A program made the translations under genes and the position numbers. Below, in pieces: positions 11,100 to 22,440 of a stretch of 64,000 nucleotides of DNA (position 1 is the stretch's first letter; the number at the start of each line of letters is the position of its first letter). The notes under the pieces were generated by a model. The model was not told the origin of the DNA. It ran no database searches and saw only the letters and a list, made by a program, of their open reading frames with translations. This DNA is from Rhipidocladum racemiflorum (Eukaryota; Streptophyta; Magnoliopsida; Poales; Poaceae): assembly GCA_036346355.1 (NCBI GenBank), contig CM070572.1:9865001-9929000 (forward strand). The letters run 5' to 3'.

Positions 11100-12678
11100 A
11101 GTCCTGAGCAAACTCGGAAATTAATTGCTAAGATGATAATAGCTCATGAGTACCCATTTAGGATGGTAGAGCACACAAGGTTTAATATGTTGATGAAGTA
11201 CTTAAATCCTTCTTATGAGTTTATTGCTAGAAAGACTATAAGAAGTGAATGCTTGAAGATTTTTGAGTCTGAGAAAGAAATCCTTAAGAAGACCCTTAGA
11301 GGTGTGGATAACATGTCTAACTACTGATTTGTGGACTTCCAACCAAACACTTTCTTATATGTGTGTAGTTGCACATTATATTGATAGAAATTGGAAAATG
11401 CAATGTCGTGTGCTGAGTTTCATTGAGTTAGACCCTCCACATACTGGAAATGTGATTGCTCAAGCGTTGTTTGGTGTGTTCTTTGAATGGAAGATAGAGG
11501 ACAAGATCATCTCAATCACTCTAGATAATGCTTCCAACAATGATGTTGATGTTCGGAGTTTAAAGGCTAAGTTTGCTGCTAGACAGTCAAATGCTTTCAT
11601 TGCAAAGTATTTTCATGTCCGTTGTTGTGCTCACATCATTAATTTGGTTGTGAATGATGGGATAGCAGTATTAGCACCTTTGATAAGCAATATCAGAGAA
11701 ACAATTAAGTACCTAAAGAAGTCTCCTTCTCGCATGCACAAGTTTGTAGAAATTTGTAGATCACTAGCACTAACAATTGAGGATGGACTGAAACTTGATG
11801 TCACGACAAGGTGGAGTTCCACATACAAGATGTTAAGTACTGCAATTGCCTATAAGGAAGCATTATTGGCATATGCTGATTTGGATGCAAACTATAGATG
11901 TGAGCCTACAAGTGTAGAATGGCAATTGTTTGTATCCATTGAGCCAATACTTAAGAGTTTGGCTCAAGTTACTACTGCATTTTCAGCTTCGACATATCCC
12001 ACTGCAAATATTTTTTATCCTCACATTGTGAATGTTAAGATTGCATTGAGAGCTGCTGTCTTCTTGAAGATATAAATTTGAATGGTATGGCCATTGCAAT
12101 GATGCAAAAGTTCAACAAGTATTGGGAAGAAAAGAACAATGTCATGGTGCTTGCTACTATTCTAGACCCAAGGTACAAGATGAGATATATTGAGTGGTGC
12201 TTTCGGAAAATTTATGAATCCCCAAAAGCTGAAAGTGAATATGCTGATGTTCTTCAAGAGTTAGAGAAGCTATATGAAAAATTTGAGATGGCACATCAAA
12301 GATAAGAAGGCTACTCTTAAATCTAATGCATCCTCCTCTTCGTCTATGGATACAAGCATGTACTTACCCTCAAGCTCAAGTGAGTTTCAGTCTTTTTTAT
12401 CTTTATCTTCTTCAAATCCATCGAAGAGCGGGTTGCTTATCTATTTAGATGAGACGAATGAGAGCTTGTCAAACAAGGAGTTCAATTTGCTTGAGTGGTG
12501 GAAGTTGAATACGCATAGATTTCCGGTAGTGTCAAAGATGGCGAAGCATTTCTTAACTATACCAGCCAGCTCCGTATCTTCGGAATCAACTTTCAGCACC
12601 GGGGGTAGAGTTCTAGATGATTATCGGAGCTCTCTACGGCCAGCTATGGTGGAGGCATTGGTGTGTTCTTCTAGCTAG
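11100..12678 (+). pseudogene. hAT transposase body, three frameshifts
   Basis: The protein family is the plant hAT transposase often annotated as zinc finger BED domain-containing RICESLEEPER-like. Recognisable parts in order: MVEHTRFNMLMKYLNP; TTDLWTSNQTLSYMCVVAHY, the start of the RNase H-like catalytic fold; ISITLDNASNND; HVRCCAHIINLVVNDG; LDVTTRWSSTYKML; ILDPRYKM. The C-terminal dimerisation domain has EWWKLNTHRFPVVSKMAKHF and STFSTGGRVLDDYRSSL. The frame changes near 11300-11320, at about 12070 and at about 12290, and each coding piece is well conserved apart from these. The BED finger expected upstream was not found. It is therefore inactive as read, unless some shifts are sequencing errors. 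Confidence 0.9.
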
Positions 12679-14262
12679 ATTAGAGGTGCCCATAATGATT
12701 CAAAAGCACCTATGTTTGTGGTATGTTCATTTATAATATAATCTAGCTTTTCCAATTCTCTTTATTTTACCTCATGGCTAATTTGGTTATTATAACTCTT
12801 TTCAGGAAGAAGACGACGAGGATGACGTTCAGAACATTCCATTTCCTAAAAGCATGGTAGACAGCAACTAATTGTGAAGGTATTTTGTCCTAAAAAGATT
12901 TATATGTCATATGTGTTTGTTGCATGCAATACTTACTGTTCTCTTGTTTGCAGCCATAAAAGCAGTTGGAAGAAGGCCAGGTGTTTGTAATGCAAATCAT
13001 CAATTGCCTAGTCAGTTGTAATTTGTACCTAAGAACTTTTGTTCAATGTTCTGAGTCAGTTGTAATTTGGACCTTTGGACTTTTGTAATTTGGACCTATG
13101 AACTGTTCTTTAATGTGCAATATGCAATGTGCAATTTGAATGCATACTTTAACTTTTGTAATTGCTTGCCCAATATGCAAGTCAACTGTTGGAGAAGGAG
13201 CATTCTGGATGTTATTATGCATTTGCTATTGACTATTGTGTCCAATTGATGATACTGCATTTGCTCCTATTGTGTCCAATTTTGTTTATGCATTCTGGAT
13301 GTTATGGATTCTGCATTCTGGATGTTATGCATTTGCTCCTATTGTGTCCAATTGATTATGCATTCTGGATGTTATGGACCTCTGGACGCCATTTTGTTTA
13401 ATATTTGCTCCTATTGTGTCCAATTGATGATCTTTGCATTTCTTTGTGTCGACTCATCCCTCTGGCCCGAACCTCTGGCACTAACGAGCCTAACGAGCCT
13501 AACGAGCCAACGAGCCGCTCGCGAGCCGGCTCGGGCTCGGCTCGTTAGCAAATCGAGCCGAACAGTAGGCTCGGGCTCGGCTCACTGCCTCTTCGAGCCG
13601 AGCCGAGCCGCTTCGAGCCGAGCGAGCCTCGAGCTTAATTTCCAGCCCTATGTAGGAGGACTATCAAGCACAAGGAGTTTTATTACTTTAAATGTCAAAG
13701 ACTATGGGTTAATCCCTAGTGAACTTAAATAGTAAGTGCCTCAAGGATGACTCTGAATAACCTAAATTTTCTATGTCCTTTTTCTCTCCATGAAAGGATA
13801 TGATCTAATCCTAATGTCTTGAGAACAACACTTGTTCCATGATGTTATAAACCTGGATTGCAGACATGTACTTCATCAAAAGATCTGTCAAGTCAAATGA
13901 CAACTGATACTAATCTTACTAGTTGCATCTAGTATCTACACAACTGCAATGTCAGTAACAATGATGGAACTTAGCAAACCCTTTGAGATGCTGATGTGGG
14001 ATATAAACATCATTTTACCTACATGGATTCTCATTGACCTGTGATACATTGAGCTGACATAATAGGATGGTTCACACTAGTTTAGTGTGGGCCTACTTGG
14101 AGGAGCTTGAACCCAAAGGCCTGTAACTTATAGCAGCAGCTGCAGCACAACTTACTTATGTATACAAATAAAGCCCATTGTTGCTTGTTGCCAATTTCAT
14201 GGCTTTTACCAAATTGGGAGCATCTCATTTCAGTGGCACATGCAACTTTTTACATGCAGAAA

Positions 14263-14424
14263 TAGGGATGCAAATGGGCCGACCCTAGGGTCTTCTTTGG
14301 CCCACTTTAGTTCATTTGTTTGCACTAAAAACTTAATTTTTACTCCACCTTTTAAGTTTTAGTGCAAACAAATGAACTAGAGTGGGTCAAAGATGACCCT
14401 AGGGCCGGCCCATTTGCATCCCTA
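14263..14424. mobile_element. hAT-type MITE with long terminal inverted repeats (162 bp)
   Basis: Left end TAGGGATGCAAATGGGCCG, right end its reverse complement. The inverted repeat extends almost to the centre, so the element can fold into a hairpin. Flanking 8-mers TGCAGAAA (14255-14262) and TGCAGAAT (14425-14432) match at 7 of 8. It sits about 50 bp downstream of the exon 2 donor of the OMA1-like gene. Confidence 0.88.
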
Positions 14425-14472
14425 TGCAGAATGTAAATCACCATTAGCAATGTCAAATGCAGAAGAGAATAC

Positions 14473-14624
14473 CTTCGTGAGAAGGGCAGCCTTAGGAGTA
14501 ATGTCGACATTGCATTAATCAAGTCTGGCATGTAAATAAACTGCAGGATGACAATCTGAAGGATCCCAAACCACATGTTTTTGGTGATCATCTCTGCCGA
14601 GTGCCTTGCGATAGCGTGCCCAAC
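14473..14624 (-). CDS. OMA1: OMA1-like metallopeptidase, exon 2
   Basis: A 152-nt exon. The acceptor AG is at 14626-14625 and the donor GT at 14472-14471. Translation starts VGHAIARHSAEM, which completes the HEXXH zinc-binding motif when joined to the GHE at the end of exon 1 (H-E-V-G-H, residues 311-315). The following MITKNMWFGILQIVILQFI stretch is hydrophobic, and LLLRLPFSR leads into exon 3. Intron 1 is only 81 nt, while intron 2 is about 8.4 kb and full of transposons. The split arginine codon across the exon 2/3 junction supports direct splicing over the whole transposon cluster. Confidence 0.9.
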
Positions 14625-14705
14625 CTACAAAAAGTGCACCAATGTCAATTCCAATGCACAGCAAACCAAAAAACACACATGAACCCAACACTCGAATAAC
14701 CCTAC

Positions 14706-15641
14706 CTCATGCCCAAGCACAGTGGCAACCTCGGCATCAGTCTTGAAATTGTCAAGCAATCCAGTGAAGACTACAATCTTGCCACCGGGCAAGCACATTG
14801 CATTGACTTGCTCGTTTCGGACAACAATCACCTCCCAATTGAGACCATCGAGATGCTTCGTCTGTGGCTGGGCCCCCCGTGCCTTCCCACGGGTCCGGCT
14901 CTCGGTGACCCACCTGTCATCCAGAACCTCCTCATTTCGTTGGGCCGCCGCAGCCGCACTGGCGTTCTTGCGAGGGGATCCGCGGAGCATCACGGCGTCC
15001 GCATCCGCGTCCCGGGTCTTGATGGCGAGGTCGGCAGAGATGTCGCCGTATGAGGCGTCATCGGCCAAGAAGGCGTCGTGGCGGCGGCCGGCGAGGCCGC
15101 GGTTGACAGCACGGACGATCTCGGAGGCGATGAGTCGGACGCGGACGCTGTCGGGGTGGAGCGGCGAGAGGATCTTGGGGGCGAGCTCCTTCTTAAGATC
15201 AGCGAACATGTACTCGCCGAGCTGGCGCTCGAGCTGGGGCGAGACGAGGACGAAGTGGGTGCGGTTAGTGTAGGGCACGGTCTCGAGGTTACCAAGGTAG
15301 ACGGCAACCGCCGCGCCGCCCGAGATGAAGATCGCCGCGGTGAGCTTCCGCTGGTCATGGTACCACCGTGACCCGCCGCGGCGGCGGGTGAAGTGGATGA
15401 CCTCCGGGCGCCGCGGGGAGGTGTAGTAGTACCGAGGGAGAGGCGGCGGCGGCGGCGTCCAGACGGTGGGCTTGTGGCGGAGGAGTCCCCGGCTGGAGTA
15501 GATGACCTCCGGGCGCCGTGGGGAGGTGTAGTAGCACCGAGTGGGCGGCTCCCCTGCCGCCGCCGCCGGCTGCGGGCGGACGGTGAGCTTGTGGCGGAGG
15601 AGCCAGGAGAGGACGGAACGCGAGTTCTTGAAGTAGCTCAT
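14706..15641 (-). CDS. OMA1: OMA1-like mitochondrial metallopeptidase, exon 1
   Basis: Encodes residues 1-312 of a 445-residue OMA1 homologue. In yeast, animals and plants OMA1 is a zinc protease of the mitochondrial inner membrane involved in membrane protein quality control. The N-terminus is rich in Arg, Ser, Pro and Ala, as in a mitochondrial presequence. A hydrophobic segment (AAIFISGGAAVAVYLG, about residues 102-117) is the likely membrane anchor. The family-typical LNWEVIVVRNEQVNAMCLPG and KIVVFTGLL stretches follow, then ATVLGHE with the first zinc ligand. The first ATG at 15641 was chosen: it follows A/T-rich leader and opens the presequence. The donor after GHE is GTAGGG, and the frame stays open through the intron, so a single-frame prediction would run on wrongly to 14625. 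Residues 14-52 and 53-85 are a tandem duplication. High GC is normal for grass first exons. Confidence 0.92.
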
Positions 15642-15900
15642 GTTCTTTAATTTCCCCCCTTCTTTTTGGGGATTTTTCGCGAGCGGTGTTTGATCGCTAC
15701 GGGGGTGGTTGGATTTGGGGTTTGCCGAAGTTGCCAGATGGCATGGAGAAGCAGGGAGCGGAGTCGTGTCACCACTCGCCCGGATGTATCTAGCGGCGGC
15801 GGCGGCGCTTGTATTCTGTTTCGTTCGCGAAATTTATTAAATAATACATTTTTATTAATATTTAGCAAAGAAATGAAATCAATATGTTTGTAGCCCCTGA
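15642..15900 (-). promoter_or_regulatory. 5' leader/promoter zone of the OMA1-like gene
   Basis: Directly upstream of the ATG is a purine-rich minus-strand leader, then moderately GC-rich DNA that falls to AT-rich by 15840. No clear TATA box was found. The transcription start cannot be placed. Confidence 0.3.
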
Positions 15901-16920
15901 TAATTTTTCTTCAAATCTAGCATCTTTCCGAACACACTTGCAAAAATAGCTACCTTCTGACCGTAGAAGCGCTGACTGCCGCGCTAAGGGACCGTGATAG
16001 GAGGTACCAAGGTCCTATGGTTCGGTAAGAACTTTGTGGCATTAATTACTATTTAATTACATTGCTTAATTAAATAACTTAATTAATTAATCATGTGAGC
16101 TGCCCTCTTTTCGAGTTATGCTAGCTTGATAACACTGCAAAAGCTGTTGCGCGAAAAAAATTAATATGTGCCTTAATGCTACTGAGCTAGCATAACTCGG
16201 CAGGTGCTTATTTCGAGCACATGCTATGTAGTACCCCATGCAGCAGTCCTCTAGTGCGACAAGCGACATTGTCGCATACTAACGTTTCCGTGGCCAAAGG
16301 GGAGGCTATGTTTGCAATTATGTTTAGAAGGGGGCCAAATTTGAAGTTAAAAAAAAACTTATTAGGAGTTTAAAAAAGTTATGATTTCTAAAAATATTAC
16401 ACAAATATACTTCTGTCCCCATTCGACAATCCCATATAGCTCCCTGCCTAAAACTTTATCGCTAGTTCAAATGACGACAAAACCTTTGTTGCGAATGGAA
16501 CTGACGACAAAGGTAATAGCGACAGCGAATATGTCACCGATTAAAATTACAATAGAGATTTTATCGTTATTTGAATTAGTGACAAAGCTCGGACACCAAT
16601 TTAAATGGCAACAATCACATAACTAAACTAAATAGTCAAAAAGATTACAAGTTAATGCACCTAGAGAAGTTGAATAATGATTTTTGTTCAATTAAATCAG
16701 GCCCAATATAAACTTCGTAACGAATGTTCGAACTATATGGCGTGTAGGATTTGGTTAGGCGCGTATATTTGGCTCACTAATTCTACGATACAAAATGGCA
16801 GTAAGTATGAATCAAACCCGAATTACAGGTAAGATAAATGTGTGCTTTGGAATAAAAAATAACTAGAGGATGGAAAAAAAGAAGTTAGGCTTACTATAAT
16901 ACATCATATGCATCAGGGTA
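15900..16920. other. Anonymous DNA with a 15-bp inverted repeat
   Basis: CGAGTTATGCTAGCT at 16112-16126 recurs inverted at 16185-16199, 58 nt apart. It could be a hairpin or a small unclassified transposon. Nothing else was recognised. Confidence 0.4.
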
Positions 16921-17559
16921 TATCGGTGCCTTTCCCTACTGTTGATGCCGAAAAATATGATGACGGATTATCAGCACCAGCACATGCAAACACCGGGTTT
17001 AATCTGGGTGCGGACATGCCAATCGTTTTGATCCTACAATCGGCAAGAGAGATATATAATCTAAACAGCTAATAAGCCGATTAGGTGTAGGGTCGAGGAT
17101 GCCAACTAGAGGGGAGTGAATAGGTGGCTTTAAAATTCTCTACAAATTAATTACTCGTCTAAGTATCTCTATGTCAAAACCTTAACAAGAATCGCAATTC
17201 TAAAGACAAGCAAGCAATTTAATTATAGGAATGTAAATTGCAACAATGTAAGTAAGAATTGCAAGTAAAGTACAAGAGAGAGAAATTGATATTTTTACCG
17301 TGGTCTCGAAGACTTACTGGTCTCTCCTAATCCACGTTGAGGCAAGCCCAAACCACTTTGGACCAGCTCCACGAATTGAGCATCCGTCTCGAATCCACTA
17401 GTGTTACTCTTTCCCCCTCCGGGTAGGTGAGCACTAACCTTCACAATTCACCGGAGCTTCTCATAAGCTCCGTTGAGAAGCTCATCGTGCACGACACCTC
17501 CCACACCGTCTACGTGTCGACAAACACCAAGAATAATAAATCAAGCCCTTCTAGCTCGA

Positions 17560-17750
17560 ACCTCACAAAATGCAACACATGCACAATAGTGACCTCCTAA
17601 GTGCGACACATGCACTATGATCATCCTTAAGTGCAATACATGCATAAGAGGCTCTCGATCCTCTTCTAATTGCAACACGTGCAATTATGGCTCACTCTTT
17701 AGCTCAAAAACCAAACGTGAGTTTGCAACACATGCACAATCTCACCCAAG
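17560..17750. repeat. Degenerate tandem repeat with TGCAACACATGCA core
   Basis: Five spaced copies of a (TG)CAACACATGCA-like core with roughly 40-bp period, each followed by a different spacer. The same core recurs in the array at 18640-18960. Confidence 0.6.
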
Positions 17751-17859
17751 TGCTCAAGAAAACCAGCAACCTTGCCCTTGCCCCCATGGGGTCCTTTTAT
17801 AGCCCCCACACATAAAAACTAGTCGTTGGGGGTCAAATTATGCAAAATTAGTATTTTCT

Positions 17860-18250
17860 TATACTACCGTCCTTCTAGGGCCGATAGTACCAGCCTCCAA
17901 GCCAACGACTAGAAAACTAGCCGTTGCATAAGAAAACCAGTACTACCGCCCTTCTGGGCATGGTAGTACCGCTAGAGCGGAAGTACCGACCGGCACTGGT
18001 GGTACTACCGGACTTAGCGCAACTCAAAAACACACGTCTCCGAAAAATAGCTACCGACAGTCAGGCGCCGGTACTACAGCATTTCTGGCAGTACCGCCCA
18101 TCAAGCCCGATAGATCTGGCCTTCAAAAACCGAGAAAACGTGCCTTCTGGAAAAGAACAACTAGCCTCATGTGCGATACTACCGACTTTCGGTAGTACCG
18201 ACTCCCAAATAGCGGTAGTACCGGCTTTATACCTGCAGTACTATCAGACT
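17860..18250. repeat. Cluster of GGTAGTACCG / CTACCG words
   Basis: Near-palindromic words such as GGTAGTACCG, TACTACCG and CGGTAGTACCG recur about a dozen times in both orientations. Many grass repeats contain this kind of sequence. No protein frame is supported. Confidence 0.6.
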
Positions 18251-18639
18251 TTCAGATAAAATTAGATTTCATATAGAAATCTTTTCTACTCAAATCAAAC
18301 ATCAATAAGGATTGATTATTTAAGCCATGTGATGATCAACACATGATCAAGTCAATTTGCAAACACATTTGCAAATAAACCAAGATCCTATGAGATTAAT
18401 CCTCTTAGTTATGTAGTGATCAACACGAAATCAAGTCAACTTACAAACCACGATTGTAAGCCCTATTCACATGCTCTAGGATCGAATCCCATAATCTCCC
18501 TCTTATTTGCAAATAACAAATCAATCCAATATTTTTCAAAAACACATTTTGCAAACCAAGGCATAAATCTTTCTTAGCCTTGTGATGATCAACACATGAT
18601 CAAGTCGCAAGCTGTCTCCAATTGCATGAGCTCTCTGTT

Positions 18640-18958
18640 TGCAATACATGCAAATCTGAACTCCATGCAAATAACTACCAATAAACTCAAATGGATGAGC
18701 TCTCCTTTTTTGCAACACATGCAAATCCAAACATCTATGCAAACACAAGCATTTAATTCAAATGCATGAGCTCTCTTTATTTGCACCACATACAAATACT
18801 TAGCTCTATGCATAAGCCAGCTAAACATGAGCTTTCTCCTTTTTGCAACATGTGCAAATCCAAAGCTCCATGCAAAATCCACTTAAACCAAATTAGCATG
18901 AGCTATCTTCTTTTTGCAACACATGCAAATCCATAGCTCCATGCAAAATCCAACAACA
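18640..18958. repeat. Tandem array, about five units of about 70 bp
   Basis: Each unit has TTTGCAACACATGCAAATCC, then CTCCATGCAAA, then ATGAGCTCTC. Units begin near 18642, 18715, 18777, 18840 and 18912. Their divergence shows an old array. Confidence 0.85.
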
Positions 18959-20399
18959 AGAGTGAGCTAGAGTTGACCTGATTTAGTTCATCAACACATG
19001 ATGAAGCTGAAGCTAAATGACTTAACCCCTATTAATAGTACAGCAACCTAACTAGTACCCCGGTCTCTCATCCAAACACGGAGGGCAATAAAAGACTAGG
19101 AAACATCCTTGCCTCATCTAGTTATACCTTTGCCATACTTAAGCCATTTGGAGCTTTCATGATGTCCAATCAACTCCTCTTCGAGTTGGATCATCTCTTC
19201 TTGTTCATCAACACATAATGAAACTTCTCTAGCTCGTTTCTTCACTTTGGGATCTCCTCTTGATGCCCATCAACATATGATAGCACCCTTATCCCGTGCA
19301 TTGACTTGATGGCTATCAACACATGATACCATCCAAGTCATCATCATCCGTTGGACTAATTCTATATCCACAACTCATTGAAAATAGTTAATCCAACAAA
19401 CAAGGTTGTCTCAATCATCAATGCACTCCATTAACACATAATGGATACCCCAAGATCGACTGAGCACAACCCAAATCAATTTGAATGATTAAATGTCTTA
19501 AGTACTTTGATGCAACTAATGCTTCATAATACTTAAGAACTTGTCGTTTGTCCTTAATCAACAAAGAAACGCCATCAATACATGATGAAGCGTTCTTTGA
19601 TTGATTGAAAGGCAACCAACCTTAATTTAAACTTCATTTAAATTGATATGAGTATATGTTAACTACACAAGTTTCATATACTTATTTCGATGGTTACCAA
19701 GTAATGATCCACATTATGTTGGAGTGGTGGAAAGGGATCAATACTCTTAATACCGTCAATAATAGAATAAACTCCACAAAAACTTGTGCATATAAATAAT
19801 TTGATTTGAATCAATATGCACAATTTCTATTTGAGAAAGCATTGGAGTTTATCCTAAGATACCATGAGTATACTACAACTATATAAATTAATCTATACTC
19901 AAGGTTTTGTTTCAATATCTTCATCCTTTATATTATTTGGCAAGAAAACATGGATCAATACTATTGAAACATCAAGGTAAAGCATGAACTTCCCCTAGAT
20001 GTGCATCCATGCATATATGACTTTGAAAACATAATGCACATATTTGAGGTATAAACTATAAAGAATAGAAGAATTCATTCTTTAACTTGAATAATAAGTA
20101 CACAGAAGGATAAAAAAATAAATACAAGTGCATGCCTTGGGTTTTCCGTGTTCCATCCAAATTTAAGACTAATAAGAATAGAGCTCAATGAGCATGTTAG
20201 TCTCATAATGATTATATTTATCATTAAATAATAATTAATCATTAAATTAAAACCAATCAAACTTGAACTTACATTAGGCTTTTCAATGATAATAAGGTCT
20301 AAACAGCTATTCAACCCAATTAGATCGAAAGTAACCGATAAATCTAATCAGTCTGATTGAACTAATTAGATAGTTGATAAAGGTTTATCTTTTCCGAAA

Positions 20400-22440
20400 A
20401 AGGCGATGCGCAACAAGATCAGAAAAAAAACGAACTAGGTACATTGGCGTAAATTGATAATGACAAATACCGGCAATGCGTAACTTTATTGATCAAGACA
20501 AATTATAAAGGAAAGATTTCAAGTCTAAAAGCTACTACTAGTCGACGAAAAGTAAATAAAAAGCAGAGTAAGTTGGTTGATTGTTGGATGTTTTTTGTCT
20601 TATTGTATATTCCATCTAAGGTACTTCAAGGGGATTATTGTTAAACCATAGTGTAAAATCTGTAGTTAATAGAATATATATTATTATTCTCCAGTCATGT
20701 GTATATCCCCGTATAAGTAAATCTCTAAAATTGCTGATGCTCTTTGTTCTTCTTACAGGAGAGTCCATTCCGTCAACCCTTGTTATAGTGTCTAGGCCGA
20801 TTGTTTACTTCTTCAACTCTTGTAAAAATACGTATTGGCCTTAGTCATTACCTAAACCGATTGCCAACTTCAATCTTGTATCCGTGTTAATCTTCATCTT
20901 TCCAAATCGGCTGCAACTACCAAATCAATTATATCTGACCGATCGACTAAGAGCGCCAAACTTTAGTGTCAACATATGCCCCCCATTTTTAAGGAGATTA
21001 TATGAATCTTCCAAAAATCTCCTTCATTGGCTATACCATGGATTTTCTCTTCGTCGGTTGTACTGAGGTCTCCAGTCTTTTCACTAGTTTGCGTGGTAAC
21101 TTCCAGCACAAATCATGTGAACGTACGAATTTAGCATTAACTGCTAGGGTAAACCTCCCCCCCCCAAAAAAAAATTGCCACTGGTTTCACCCCCCTTATA
21201 AATATCGCCCTTCACCCCTCGTCATTATCACACCTCCAAACTCTCGCCTTCCTCACCATTGGCTCAAATCCCTTTTTTCGGACTTGAAGTTTCTGCATCC
21301 TCCTTCCATTGACTCCGCAACTTCTCTCAATTGGCTTGAAAAGAAATAGACACCAATTAGGTATTCATCCCCGTTTATGATTCCGATGATAGATACTATT
21401 TAGGTCCGGTAGAAAACCTAGATTTGTCAGCTATTATAGAGCAAGACGTCCCTAAACTTCCGCTGCGCACCCCTGTGTACAATATTGAGGGATGGAGTAT
21501 GAGCTTCAGAGCATGGCCGATGGCATTGCAGGGCTGGAGGAACTGGTACAATCGGATAGCGGCTCAAAAGATGTCATTATGGGAGCAAATGGGCATAGCA
21601 AAGTGCCTTTCGTTGTCCCTAGTCGATCCTGAAGCAAATGAGCCCCTAGTGGCCAAATCTTGCTACTTTTGGTCCGATACTTTGAATGCATTCATGTTCA
21701 AGATAGGCCCCCATCGGCCCTACCCTTTTAGACTTCGCTCAGCTCTGTTGCCTTCGACCAGATGGCGACCAAATATTGGCTTTCAATGCCAAACCAAAGT
21801 ACAAGTTTATTTCCTCCAAGGGAGAGGGTTGGAGCAAGTACCTTAACAATAATATCGGAGTAGGCCTAGTGTTTGATAGATAACATGTCGCATTCCTGAA
21901 TGTGTGGCTTGACTGATACATCTTCTGCAGATCATCTCTAGGCCCGACACAAGTTTATCAAGTGGTGGCAGAGAGATTGGTTGAAGGCTATCGGCTTGCA
22001 TTGGGGAAACTGTTCTTCGGGCGGTCTATCAGATGATGCATATAATAACGTAGTCAGCTATTCATCGGAATGGGTCATATGCGGTCGGCAATGTGGGTGG
22101 CCCCTTGTGGTTTATCCACGTGTGGCTATACTGCCTATTCAGCCGATCGTTCAAGATCAATTCGTTTGTGATGACTCCTTACCCTCATGAGGAGATTCCT
22201 GAAGGACAAGACATAGAATATAAAAATAGCCGATCTTTTGGCGAAAGGTATATCCTCTGCTCTTCAGATGAAGCCAAGATCACACTGGTAGGAATAAGGA
22301 AATATCTGGCTTTCTTCTTTCAACTTGACAAAAACGACTTCAACACAAGTGACTTTTTCAACTATAGAGAAGCCAATTGTTATCATTGTCCATCATTTCT
22401 CCATATGACAGCCGATAGTGATGCTTGAAGAAACCTTGGA
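20400..22440 (+). pseudogene. Plant-mobile-domain (PMD, 'aminotransferase-like') reading frame, broken
   Basis: Scattered frames between about 21330 and 22430 match the retroelement-associated plant mobile domain. They include IEGWSMSFRAWPMALQGWRNWY, continued by a KCYFWSDTLNAFMF-like block at 21640-21700 ahead of a GP...PTLLD motif in a shifted frame. FLNVWLD, SLGPTQVYQVVAERLVEGY and LALGKLFFGRS follow near 21890-22030, and a GGPLWFIHVWL block lies near 22093-22125. At least four stops or frameshifts interrupt it. The downstream piece (22160-22428) is acidic with LVGIRKYLAFFFQLD. Function is not established; this family includes MAIN/MAIL-type host genes and many transposon-carried copies. 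Confidence 0.55.

Larger units (their letters stand above)
9474..13650 (+). mobile_element. Complete hAT-superfamily DNA transposon (4177 bp)
   Basis: The ends are TAGGGGTGGAA on the left and TTTCCAGCCCTA on the right, imperfect terminal inverted repeats. It is flanked by perfect 8-bp duplications TGTAGGAG at 9466-9473 and 13651-13658. Both subterminal zones (9494-9640 and 13480-13640) are crowded with GAGCC/GGCTC motifs in both orientations, the likely transposase binding arrays. A decayed hAT transposase lies at 11100-12678, preceded by a probable spliced leader exon. The element sits antisense in intron 2 of the OMA1-like gene. The clean target duplication shows a genuine insertion; the frameshifts show it is no longer autonomous. 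Confidence 0.93.
6068..14472 (-). other. Transposon-laden intron 2 of the OMA1-like gene
   Basis: An 8.4-kb intron between a donor GT at 14472-14471 and an acceptor AG at 6069-6068. It holds, in plus coordinates, an 86-bp tandem duplication, a GC-rich block at 8390-8950, a hAT MITE, a short Helitron, a full-length hAT element and another hAT MITE. Exon phase is preserved across it, so the insertions need not break the protein. They could affect splicing efficiency or expression. Confidence 0.85.

Noticed and set aside
14625..14705. Extension of OMA1-like exon 1 to 14625 (338-codon open frame)
   Set aside because: The last 26 codons are intron 1: a GTAGGG donor at 14705 and an acceptor at 14625 restore HEVGH exactly.
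14722..15371. Long plus-strand and other minus-strand frames over OMA1 exon 1
   Set aside because: They are shadows of a GC-rich exon, with Arg/Ser/Pro-skewed composition and no family likeness.
17560..18960. CRISPR-like array
   Set aside because: Units are imperfect, vary in length and spacing, and the setting is a plant nuclear genome; these are decayed tandem repeats.
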